From Bifidobacterium choloepi (GTDB taxonomy: Bacteria > Actinomycetota > Actinomycetes > Actinomycetales > Bifidobacteriaceae): a stretch of DNA of 64,000 nucleotides. The notes beneath the pieces were generated by a model. That model had not been told where the DNA came from. It worked only from the letters and a program-made list of their open reading frames with translations, and ran no database searches. The position numbers and the translations under genes were made by a program. Every line of letters starts with the position of its first letter. The first letter of the stretch is position 1. The stretch is from assembly GCF_010667615.1 (NCBI RefSeq), contig NZ_VYSG01000001.1, positions 921,649 through 985,648 on the forward strand, in the 5' to 3' direction. Below are positions 18,814-26,259 of this stretch, in pieces.

Positions 18814-18845
18814 CCCTGATGTCCACGGACACCGGGGCTTTTGTT
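18814..18845 (+). terminator. Terminator after tRNA-Thr
   Basis: A short stem (CCCTG-GTC with GAC-CCGGGG) followed by CTTTTGTTTT. Confidence 0.6.
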
Positions 18846-18887
18846 TTACCGCATGACGGAAGAATCGTCATACAGTATGACTAGCAC

Positions 18888-18968
18888 GCGCGAGTGGCGT
18901 AATGGTAGCCGCGCAGGATTTAGGTTCCTGTGACTTCGGTCGTGTGGGTTCGAGTCCCATCTCGCGCA
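18888..18968 (+). tRNA. tRNA-Leu (anticodon UAG)
   Basis: Acceptor GCGCGAG/CTCGCGC, anticodon loop TTTAGGT with TAG at its centre, a long variable arm as expected for leucine tRNAs, and a T-arm with TTCGAGT. The discriminator is A and CCA is not encoded. It reads CUA and probably other CUN codons. Confidence 0.93.
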
Positions 18969-19062
18969 CTTTCCGGACAGCCGGGTCAGCGGTGGCGGCC
19001 GGCCCGGCGTGGCCGTCGCAACGTGGCCGGAGCAACGGGGCCGAGAAAGTCGAGGGAGCATC

Positions 19063-20076
19063 GTGTCCGCAATCGTGCAGCCGATCGGCCTGCTGGCCGT
19101 CATCGTGGCTGGCTACCTGTTCAAGCGATGCGGGAAGTTTGGCCCGCGCGACTACCGGATCGTGCAGGAAGCACTGTTCAACCTCGTGCTGCCGTGCGCC
19201 ATCGTCTACTCGTTCTCGACGCGCGAGCACGACCTGTCATTGCTGTGGATCACGCTGTTCGGCTTCGTCGCGGCGTTCCTGCCGGTGGTGATCCAGTATT
19301 TCGCGAGCAAGCGGATGCCGGTCGCGAACCGCGCGTTCTTCATGCTCAACGCCAGCGGCTTCAATATCGGCTGCTTCGTGTTTCCGGTGGCGCAGGCGTT
19401 CTTCGGGCCGGCCGCGATCGTGCCGGCGGCGATGTTCGACATCGGCAACAGCCTGATGGTCGCCGGCGGCACGAACGTCATGACGCAGACGATGCTGCAC
19501 ATCAAGCCGGGCCGCACGCTCGGCGAGCAGATCGAGGAGGAACACGCCGATCCGGAGGCGCCGACATTGCCGCGGGTGCGCCCGCACGACCGCGACGCCC
19601 GGCGGCTCGAGCGGGTGGCGCTGCTGAAGAACGTCGTGCGCGGCTTCGTCTCGTCGGTGCCGTTCGACTGTTATGTAGTCATGGTGCTGTTCATGGTGTT
19701 CGGCTGGCACCTGCCGGCGGCGATCGTCACGGCGATCGAGCCGCTGTCGGACGCCAACGCGTTCCTCGCGATGCTGATGGTCGGCATGCTGATGGAGCTG
19801 CCGTCGTCGAAGGCCGACGTCGTCGCCGTGCTGCGCGTGCTCGGCTGGCGGCTGCCGCTCGGCATCCTGTTTGCCGTCGCCGCGTGGTTCCTGCTGCCGT
19901 TCGACCCGGCCACCCGCGAAGTCGTCATGCTCTGCTGCCTCGCGCCGATCCCCGTCTTCTCGACGCTGTTCACCGACCAGGTCATCGGCAACGCCCGCCT
20001 CGCCGGCTTCACGCTGAGCCTCACCGCCGTCATCAGCCTCGTCCTGATGACCTGCGTCAACCTGGTGGTCGCCTAG
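19063..20076 (+). CDS. AEC-family transporter 2
   Basis: Membrane carrier of 337 residues in the auxin efflux carrier family, paralogue of the gene at 8908. Two sets of about five hydrophobic segments flank a charged cytoplasmic loop (about 155-200, rich in Glu, Asp and Arg). Family-like sequence includes NASGFNIGCFVFP (first half) and LAPIPVFSTLFTDQV (second half). The start is GTG at 19063 with GAGGGAG about four bases upstream; an ATG at 19009 would add a non-hydrophobic leader. It lies 94 bases after tRNA-Leu and just before two repeat cassettes. The substrate is unknown. Confidence 0.85.
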   Translation: MSAIVQPIGLLAVIVAGYLFKRCGKFGPRDYRIVQEALFNLVLPCAIVYSFSTREHDLSLLWITLFGFVAAFLPVVIQYFASKRMPVANRAFFMLNASGFNIGCFVFPVAQAFFGPAAIVPAAMFDIGNSLMVAGGTNVMTQTMLHIKPGRTLGEQIEEEHADPEAPTLPRVRPHDRDARRLERVALLKNVVRGFVSSVPFDCYVVMVLFMVFGWHLPAAIVTAIEPLSDANAFLAMLMVGMLMELPSSKADVVAVLRVLGWRLPLGILFAVAAWFLLPFDPATREVVMLCCLAPIPVFSTLFTDQVIGNARLAGFTLSLTAVISLVLMTCVNLVVA

Positions 20077-20084
20077 GAAAGAAA

Positions 20085-20214
20085 AGCCCCCTGGAAGGGG
20101 GGGCTGGCGAACGAAGCGAGCCTGGGGGGGGGTCGACTTACGGAACGCAACCACTTACGCTCCGTAAGTCGACCCCTCGCTTCGGCTTCGCCTCAGCGAT
20201 CCCCTTCCAGGGGA
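20085..20214. repeat. Palindromic cassette, short variant, after AEC transporter 2
   Basis: Begins with an AGCCCCCTGGAAGGGGGGCT-type hairpin. The centre hairpin pairs GTCGACTTACGGA with TCCGTAAGTCGAC, and the element closes with GATCCCCTTCCAGGGGA. It lies nine bases after the transporter stop codon. Confidence 0.85.
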
Positions 20215-20252
20215 TTAGGAAACGGAAAGAACCACTGGGGGACTCAACGGAA

Positions 20253-20359
20253 AGAGCTCCCTGGAAGGGAGCTGTCGGCGAAGCCGACTGAGGGTCGACG
20301 CGTTCGCGAAGCGAACGCCGGTTGCGAGGTGGAGGGCGGAGCCCTCCGGCGAGCAACCG
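20253..20359. repeat. Half palindromic cassette next to the first Fem gene
   Basis: AGCTCCCTGGAAGGGAGCT, GTCGGCGAAGCCGAC, TGAGGGTCGAC, GCGTTCGCGAAGCGAACGC, then a GGAGGGC/GCCCTCC hairpin between CGGTTGC-type arms. It is the reverse complement of the layout at 10812-10923. Two cassettes of different subtype thus stand side by side. Confidence 0.85.
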
Positions 20360-20365
20360 TTCCCG

Positions 20366-21640
20366 CTAGCGGCCCAGCACCTTGTGGGCGGCCTGCAGGG
20401 CGGCGAAGCGGAGCTTCGAGACCGGCAGCGTGAACTGGCCGGGCAGCTCCTCGACGTAGCCGTTGAAGCCCTGCTTGAACTCGAGGACGCCGCGGCCGGG
20501 ATCGGACGGATCGTCGAAGATGCCGGAAATGCCGTAGAAGTTGTAGCGATTGAGGCCGCGGGCGATCGCGCGGCTCATCATCTCGTGCTGCAGCGCGGTC
20601 GGCGCGTAGAACTTCGCGTAGCGTTCGTCGGAGCCGGACGAGTAGTAGACGAGCTCGCGCTCGTGCCAGATGAACAGGCCGACGGCGGCCGGCACGACGT
20701 GGCCGTCGCGCTCGATGCGCTGCTTCGCGTCGGCGATCCTGCGGTGCGCCGACTCGACGTTCTGCTTCGCCGTCTTCAGCTTGCGCTCGACGTCCTCGGG
20801 ATACTTCGTCGTCTGCAGCGACTTCTCGAGCCGTGTCTCGTCCCTCGAGAATTTCGCGAGCTTGTCTTCCCAACCGGCGAGGTAGTCGTCGAGGTGGATC
20901 TCGGCGACCATGAAGTCGGCATGGTCGCCGAACGCGTCGTACAGCCGCTGGAAATACGCGAGGTCGCGGTTCTGGAAATGCTGCTTTTCGGAGCTCAGCT
21001 CGCAGATCGCATGGAAGACGTCGAGTTCGGCACGATCCATCCGCCGCACCTGGACCGCGGAATTGCGCGCGATCTTCACGTTGCGGCGCGTGTTCTTCGA
21101 ATACGTCTTGAGCAGGGCGTCCGGCGTGTCCAGGCCGGTGAGGTCCTTGACGTACACCCAGTTGTTGATGATCGAGCCGTAGCCGCGCGTGAAGCCCTCG
21201 TGCCGCCAGCCGGCGTTGCCGTAGTTCTCCATCAGCGCCGCCTCCGGCTGGCCGTCCGGCTCGCCGTCCGACGTGTACTTGCGGTACAGGTCGCCGGGCC
21301 ACGCGGCGACACTGATCGCGCCGTGCCGCTTCGCCGACGCCCGGAGCGCCCCGGTCATCGCCGTCACCATCGCCGGATTGTCGGCATCGACGAGCGGGCC
21401 GAGCCACACCGACCCCTGCACGCCCATCTTGCCGGGCGTGTACGCGACGAGCGTGCCGGCGACCGGCCGGTCGTGCTCGTCGACGAGGCCGACGATCTCG
21501 GTCTGCGTGCCGCTGGCCTTCTCCATCTCGACGAACCGCGACGTCTGCTGGAAGCCGCCGGCCGGACTCGTCGCCGACAGTTCGTCCAGTTCTTCCTCGG
21601 TCAGTTCGCGCGTCCTCCACGCTTCGCTCATCCGCACCAC
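20366..21640 (-). CDS. FemAB-type peptidoglycan bridge ligase 1
   Basis: Aminoacyl-tRNA-dependent ligase that adds an amino acid to the peptidoglycan interpeptide bridge. It has 424 residues. The first GNAT-like half includes GGFQQTSRFVEME and WVYVKDL. The KNTRRNVKIARN block is the conserved basic FemAB motif. A charged coiled-coil insert (about 255-320) is typical of this family. The second half has the FYAPTALQHEMM, RYNFYGISG and GVLEFKQGFNGYVEELPG motifs. The GTG at 21640 fits best, with GAAAGG five bases upstream; an ATG at 21631 is possible. A TATAAT box lies at 21702-21707. It is one of three tandem paralogues; which residue it adds cannot be read. Confidence 0.9.
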   Translation of the reverse strand: MVRMSEAWRTRELTEEELDELSATSPAGGFQQTSRFVEMEKASGTQTEIVGLVDEHDRPVAGTLVAYTPGKMGVQGSVWLGPLVDADNPAMVTAMTGALRASAKRHGAISVAAWPGDLYRKYTSDGEPDGQPEAALMENYGNAGWRHEGFTRGYGSIINNWVYVKDLTGLDTPDALLKTYSKNTRRNVKIARNSAVQVRRMDRAELDVFHAICELSSEKQHFQNRDLAYFQRLYDAFGDHADFMVAEIHLDDYLAGWEDKLAKFSRDETRLEKSLQTTKYPEDVERKLKTAKQNVESAHRRIADAKQRIERDGHVVPAAVGLFIWHERELVYYSSGSDERYAKFYAPTALQHEMMSRAIARGLNRYNFYGISGIFDDPSDPGRGVLEFKQGFNGYVEELPGQFTLPVSKLRFAALQAAHKVLGR

Positions 21641-21701
21641 AGCAGCCTTTCGCCAGTTTCCGGGACGTCGTCCCGTCGGTAGAATCGTCAAAATTATTGA
21701 A

Positions 21702-21707
21702 ATTATA
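21702..21707 (-). promoter_or_regulatory. -10 box before Fem ligase 1
   Basis: Consensus TATAAT on the minus strand, about 60 bases upstream of the chosen GTG start; no clear -35 element. Confidence 0.5.
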
Positions 21708-21830
21708 GGGTTGTCTTCTTTGGAGACGGCTGGACGGCCGCCTGCCGGAACGATTCCCGCGGGCCTGCCGCCCGCGAGATTCCGGCGGGCGCCTCCGCCG
21801 TTCCCGCCTCTCCTGCTTCGCCTGCTTCTT

Positions 21831-23510
21831 CTACTTCATCAAGCGCTTCGCCCACGTCTTGAAGCGGTAGACGAGCGGGCGCACCGGCACCATGAATTCG
21901 CCGGCGAGCTCCTCGACGTAGCCGTCGAAGCCCTGCTTGAACTCGAGCACGCCGCGGCCTTCCGAATGCGGATCGTCGAAGACGCCGTCGATGCCGTAGA
22001 AGTTGTAGCGCGGCACGCCGGCCTCGACGCAGTAGCGCAGCATCGCCTCGTACTGGATGAGCGCCGACGGGTAGAACGAGTTGAAGCGGTCGTCGGAGCC
22101 GGAGAACAGGTAGATCGTCTCGCGCGGATGCTCGACGAACAGCGAGACGGCGGCGGTCAGCACGTCGCCTTCCTTCGCGAATTCGTTCGCCTCGGCGAGC
22201 CGCTTCTCGGCTGCGGCGAGGTTGCGCGACTCCTCCCCCAGCTGGCGTTCCGTCTTCGTCGTCGGGTGCGCGTCGTACTTGGCCTGCAGCTTGGCGACCG
22301 ACTGGCGCAAACGTTCGCACTTCTCCTCCATGCTGCGAACGTATTCATCCGTGTGGATCTCGGCGGCGAGGAAGTGGGCGCGGTCGCCGAACGCTTCCTT
22401 GAAGTCCCGGAAGTACTGTTCGCCGCGGAAGCCGAACGAGCGGCGCTCGGCCGTCTCCTGCTCGATCCTCGCGAACGTGCCGAGTTCGTCGGCGCCGAGC
22501 TCGCGCACGTGCACGCCCATCGACGCGGCGCGCTTGACGCTCCACTGCGTGCGCTTCGTGAACGACTTGAGCAGCTCGTCGGCCGTCTCGATGCCGGTCA
22601 GGTCCTTGACGTAGCGCCAGCGTGGCACCGCCGTGTAACCGGTCGTGAAGCCGCCATGCCGGAAGCCGACCATCGAGAGGTTGTCGACGATCCGGTCGTC
22701 CGGGACGAGCTGGGAGTCCGCCGGAATGGTGGCGGGCAGCGCGGGGGCGCTCGCGGACTTCGGTGCGGCGGACTTCGAGGAGGCGGACTTCGAGGAGGCG
22801 GACTTCGGTGCGGCGGACTTCGAGGAGGCCGACGAATCGGCGGCGCTCGCGGAAGCCGCGGACGGGGACGCGCCGCGGGAATCGTCCGAGCCGCGGGAAT
22901 CGTCCGACATGCGCGAATCGTCCGACATGTGCGAATCGTTCCCGGAAACCGAAGCGACGAAGCCGTCCAGCGCGGCGCCGTTCGTGTCGCGCACGCGGTA
23001 GGGCTGTTCCGGCGTGATCTCGAGCTGCGCCGAGCCCTTCGCCTTCGCGTGCTGCTTGAGCGCGGCGAGGAAGAAGCTGACGAGTTCGGCGTCGTCGTAG
23101 TCCATCAGCGGGCCGTCGTGGACGGCCGAGAACGTGCTCATGCGCGACCGATGCGTCTCGAAGACGCACGCCGCGACGACGTTCGGCACCTTCCTGTCTC
23201 CCTGCGCAACGTTTGCATTGTCGCCCGTCCCGCCAACGTTTTCACCACCGTCGGCGGCGAACTTCTCCCCACTGGCAAGCTTCTCTCCGCCAGCAAGCTT
23301 CTCCCCGCCGGCAAGCTTCTCCCGATCGGCGAGCTTCTCCCCGCCGACGACCTTCTCCCCGTCGGCGATGCCCAGATACTCGATTTCGGTGCCCTCGATC
23401 GCGCGCAGCCGGCCCATCGCCGACGTCTGCTGGAAATTGCCGTGCGGATGCGCCGCCGAGAACTCGTCGAATTCCTTCGGCGTCAGCGTGATCATTGAAA
23501 ACGAACGCAT
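21831..23510 (-). CDS. FemAB-type peptidoglycan bridge ligase 2, repeat-rich
   Basis: Second bridge ligase, 559 residues. The start at 23510 has GGAAG five bases upstream. It shares FTTGYTAVPRWRYVKDLTG, FYGIDGVFDD and GVLEFKQGFDGYVEELAG with the other two. In the basic motif the usual KNTRRNV is KRTQWSV. Two linkers are expanded by short tandem DNA repeats: six-residue GGEKLA-type units near residues 50-85, then SDDSRG-type units and five-residue KSASS/KSAAP units near residues 190-250. These regions are probably disordered and variable between strains. The C-terminal part keeps the helical-arm insert. The specific amino acid donor is unknown. Confidence 0.9.
   Translation of the reverse strand: MRSFSMITLTPKEFDEFSAAHPHGNFQQTSAMGRLRAIEGTEIEYLGIADGEKVVGGEKLADREKLAGGEKLAGGEKLASGEKFAADGGENVGGTGDNANVAQGDRKVPNVVAACVFETHRSRMSTFSAVHDGPLMDYDDAELVSFFLAALKQHAKAKGSAQLEITPEQPYRVRDTNGAALDGFVASVSGNDSHMSDDSRMSDDSRGSDDSRGASPSAASASAADSSASSKSAAPKSASSKSASSKSAAPKSASAPALPATIPADSQLVPDDRIVDNLSMVGFRHGGFTTGYTAVPRWRYVKDLTGIETADELLKSFTKRTQWSVKRAASMGVHVRELGADELGTFARIEQETAERRSFGFRGEQYFRDFKEAFGDRAHFLAAEIHTDEYVRSMEEKCERLRQSVAKLQAKYDAHPTTKTERQLGEESRNLAAAEKRLAEANEFAKEGDVLTAAVSLFVEHPRETIYLFSGSDDRFNSFYPSALIQYEAMLRYCVEAGVPRYNFYGIDGVFDDPHSEGRGVLEFKQGFDGYVEELAGEFMVPVRPLVYRFKTWAKRLMK
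22756..22830. repeat. 15-nt repeats in Fem ligase 2
   Basis: GCGGACTTCGAGGAG-type units repeat about five times, read on the minus strand as KSASS/KSAAP. Confidence 0.8.
22873..22944. repeat. 18-nt repeats carrying the GAATCGT motif in Fem ligase 2
   Basis: GAATCGT begins at 22879, 22897, 22915 and 22933, an exact 18-nt spacing, read as four DDSRGS-type units. Confidence 0.85.
23257..23364. repeat. Six 18-nt repeats in Fem ligase 2
   Basis: CTTCTCCCC-based units of 18 nt repeat six times without slippage, read as DGEKVV, GGEKLA, DREKLA, GGEKLA, GGEKLA and SGEKFA. Confidence 0.85.
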
Positions 23511-23652
23511 ATCGGCTTCCTCGTGTCCCTCGTCTCGTCGCCGTCGCGCCGTCGCGGCCCTCGGCCGCCGGCGCCGTCCATGCAAGAAGTGTCACTAACA
23601 ATCTCTGCATAATAGACCGGTGCCGGTATCAACCCGCCGGCGAGTATCGGGG

Positions 23653-24018
23653 CCGATTTCGTTACCAACCGCCCGTTCCCGCCGGAAACGGGCGAAAAGG
23701 AACGTTCTAGCGGCCGATTTCGTTACTATTCGCCCCTTCCGCCAAGAAACGGACGATTTGTAACGATCTGGTGGCCGATTTCGTTACTATTCGCCCCTTC
23801 CGCCGGAAAACGGACAAAAAGTAACGTTCCAACCGCCAATTTCGTTACTATTCGCCCGTCCCGCCGGGAAACGGGCGAAAAGTAACGTTCCAACCGCTGA
23901 TTCCGTTACTATCCGCCCCTTCCGCCGGGAAAGGGACGATTTGTAACGATTCGTGGGCAAATTTCGTTATGAATCGTCCGGGCCGGAGAAAAACGGAAGA
24001 TTCGTAACGGCTCCGAGA
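23653..24018. repeat. Tandem array of six 61-bp hairpin units
   Basis: Unit starts (CCGATTTCGTTAC and variants) fall at 23653, 23714, 23775, 23836, 23897 and 23958, a strict 61-bp period. Each unit is an imperfect palindrome: GTTAC, about four bases, CGCCCGT, about nine bases, ACGGGCG, about four bases, GTAAC. The units differ at many positions. The array fills most of the 539-bp gap between ligases 2 and 3; nothing else is recognisable there. Confidence 0.92.
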
Positions 24019-24049
24019 GTCGGAGAGGAAGCCTGCCGGGACTGCGGGA

Positions 24050-25819
24050 CTACCGGCGCAGCAGTTTGTGGGCGAGTCGCTTGAGGGTGTAGCGGGCGGG
24101 GCGCAGGACGATGTCGAATTCGCCGGGGAGTTCCTCGACGTAGCCGTCGAAGCCCTGCTTGAACTCGAGGACGCCGCGGCCGGCGTCGGACGGATCGTCG
24201 AAGACGCCGTCGATGCCGTAGAAATTGTAGCGGTCGACGCCGCGGCGCACGCACTCGCTCATGACCTGATGCTGCAGCGCGGTCGGCGCGTAGAACTTCG
24301 CGAATCGCTCGTCGGCGCCCGAGAACAGGTAGACGGCTTCGCGGCCGTTCCAGACGAACAGCCCGACGGCGGCGACGAAGGTGTCGCCGAAGTCGGCGAG
24401 GTATTGCTCCGCCTGCCCGACGCGGCGGTCGGCGGCGGCGAGCGTCTTCTTCGCCGCGGCGAGCTTGCGCTCGACGGTGTCGGGATATTTCGCCGTCTTC
24501 AGCGATTCCTCCAGCCGGGCCACGTCGGCGGCGAACCGGTCGCGCTTGGCCTGCCAGGTCCCGAGGTACTGCCGGAAGTCGATCTCGGCGGCGAGGAACT
24601 CGGCGTCGTCGCCGAACGCATCGTGGAGGTCGCGGAAATACTGGACCGGCCGGTTCGTGAAGCCCTGCTTCTCGCAGCTCAGTTGGCAGACGTCGTGGAA
24701 CGTGCCGAGTTCGGCACGATCCATCCGCCGCACTGTCACGCCGGAATCGTTCGCGATCCTGACGTTGCGGCGCGTGTTCTTCGCATACGACGCCAGCAGC
24801 TCGTCCTCGTCGCCGATGCCGCGCAGGTCCTTGACATACCGCCAGCGCGGGATCGCCGTGTAACCCGTCGTGAAGCCGCCGTGGCGGAAGCCGAGCCGTT
24901 CGAGCGCGCGCACGGTACCGCCGTCGGGGCGCAGCGGGCCGAGGCCGGCGAAGTCGGCGGCCGGCCGGTCGGAAATTGCGGACGTTCCGGATTTCGCGGA
25001 CGCCCCGGTGGCTGGAGCGCCAGTCGTGCCGGCCGGCGCGCCAGTCGCATCAGTCGCGACATCGGCCGCGGCGGCCACGCGGGCGCCGAAGCGCTTGCCA
25101 GCGCTTTTCTTCGCACGGCGCGGCATCGCGTTGCCGGCGGCGAACGTGACCGGCGTCGAGTCGGGGCGGATCCTGCGGCCTTCGGAGTCGCGGACGAGGT
25201 ACGGCGACTCGGGCGTGATCTCGAGCTGTGCGGCGCCCCGCTTGCGGGCGTAGCCGGTCAGCGCGCGCATGAAGAATTCCAGCAGCGGCGCATCGTGGTA
25301 GTCGAGCAGCGGCCCGTCGTGGACGACGGCGAACTTCGCGAGCCCCGACCCGTGGATCTCCACGAGCGCCGCCGCCACGATCGGATCGTCCCGGACAGCC
25401 GGCTCGGCGGGGACATTGGCCGCCTCGGGGGCGCCATCGGCCAGCCCGGCATCAGTTTCGGCGCCGTCGGCCAGCCCGGCGTCATCGGCCGACTCGGCGT
25501 CATCGGCCGACTCGGCGTCATTGTCCAGCTCGACGTCGCCAACCGGCTCGACGTCGCCAACCGGCTCGACGTCGGCCGTCTCGTCGTCGACGGGCGAATC
25601 GTCCATCTCCTCGACGTCGTCGGCGACGGCGCGAAGCGCGTCGGCGACGGAAGAGCCGGGGACGGTGCGCGCACGAACGCCGACGTAGGCGACCTTCGTG
25701 CCGCTGCGTCGTCGCAGCTTGCCCATCGCCGCTGTCTGCTGGAAGTTGGCGTCGGCTTGCCGGGCGGCGAACTCCTCGAATTCGTCGGCCGACAACGGAA
25801 CGAAGCTGAGCGTGCGCAT
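24050..25819 (-). CDS. FemAB-type peptidoglycan bridge ligase 3, repeat-rich
   Basis: Third bridge ligase, 589 residues. The ATG at 25819 has GAGAGG six bases upstream. It shares FTTGYTAIPRWRYVKDLRG, KNTRRNVRIAND, FYAPTALQHQVM and GVLEFKQGFDGYVEELPG with its neighbours, plus the coiled-coil insert. An acidic linker near residues 75-130 is built from six-residue DVEPVG and AESADD units encoded by 18-nt repeats, and a second Ala/Thr/Gly linker lies near residues 225-290. Ligase 1 lacks such expansions. Three tandem ligases fit a multi-residue bridge, but the residues added are not readable from sequence. Confidence 0.9.
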   Translation of the reverse strand: MRTLSFVPLSADEFEEFAARQADANFQQTAAMGKLRRRSGTKVAYVGVRARTVPGSSVADALRAVADDVEEMDDSPVDDETADVEPVGDVEPVGDVELDNDAESADDAESADDAGLADGAETDAGLADGAPEAANVPAEPAVRDDPIVAAALVEIHGSGLAKFAVVHDGPLLDYHDAPLLEFFMRALTGYARKRGAAQLEITPESPYLVRDSEGRRIRPDSTPVTFAAGNAMPRRAKKSAGKRFGARVAAAADVATDATGAPAGTTGAPATGASAKSGTSAISDRPAADFAGLGPLRPDGGTVRALERLGFRHGGFTTGYTAIPRWRYVKDLRGIGDEDELLASYAKNTRRNVRIANDSGVTVRRMDRAELGTFHDVCQLSCEKQGFTNRPVQYFRDLHDAFGDDAEFLAAEIDFRQYLGTWQAKRDRFAADVARLEESLKTAKYPDTVERKLAAAKKTLAAADRRVGQAEQYLADFGDTFVAAVGLFVWNGREAVYLFSGADERFAKFYAPTALQHQVMSECVRRGVDRYNFYGIDGVFDDPSDAGRGVLEFKQGFDGYVEELPGEFDIVLRPARYTLKRLAHKLLRR

Positions 25820-25935
25820 GACAATCCTCTCAAGGGGTCGGAAGGGAAACGGGGGTGGTTAGGGGGCAACATAACACGGTGACGTCGGCGGTAACTGGAC
25901 ATCCAGACAATATTCAGCCAATGGAAAGAATCCAT

Positions 25936-25959
25936 GAATCGTTGCAATTGCAACGATTC
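25936..25959. promoter_or_regulatory. 24-bp perfect palindrome made of two facing GAATCGTTGC arms
   Basis: GAATCGTTGCAA meets its exact complement TTGCAACGATTC with no spacer. It lies 117 bases upstream of Fem ligase 3 and about 300 bases upstream of pncB. It may be an operator or simply a head-to-head pair of the window-wide GAATCGT motif. The remainder of the 440-bp gap holds only the pncB promoter and leader. Confidence 0.5.
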
Positions 25960-26166
25960 TCCCGCCAAATCGCCCCCGTTCTCCGCCGGCGAACCCCTCC
26001 ACCATTGAGCAACTTGCCACGAATTTTTGAGTCGTTCTCCAGCAATCCGGCCTTCCTTCTTTTCATGTTCCAATCCCGTGACCGGACCGCCGGATCGTGA
26101 CACCAGGAAGAGGACGCAACCCGCGCCGGAAGGCGACCATTGCCGGCGAAGATGCGGGGAGCCGAC

Positions 26167-26172
26167 TACGCT
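26167..26172 (+). promoter_or_regulatory. -10 box of pncB
   Basis: TACGCT, about 88 bases before the pncB ATG, predicts a transcript starting near 26179 that includes the structured leader. Confidence 0.4.
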
Positions 26173-26193
26173 GGAGACCAAACGCTTGCTGAA

Positions 26194-26244
26194 AAAGCCG
26201 CATGCCGCCGAACGGGCGGCACGCTTGCCACGCAAGACGGCTTT
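26194..26244 (+). promoter_or_regulatory. Possible three-way-junction RNA leader of pncB
   Basis: By eye: P1 AAAGCCG (26194-26200) with CGGCTTT (26238-26244); P2 TGCCGCC (26203-26209) with GGCGGCA (26215-26221); P3 CTTGC (26224-26228) with GCAAG (26232-26236). All pairs are Watson-Crick and the junction strands are 1-2 bases. It ends five bases before the ribosome-binding AAAGGGA. I recognise no known riboswitch. Confidence 0.45.
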
Positions 26245-26259
26245 GCTGAAAGGGACGGC

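Noticed and set aside
23653..24018. Possible CRISPR array
   Set aside because: The 61-bp units are all imperfect and related along their whole length; there are no identical repeats separated by unique spacers and no cas genes nearby.
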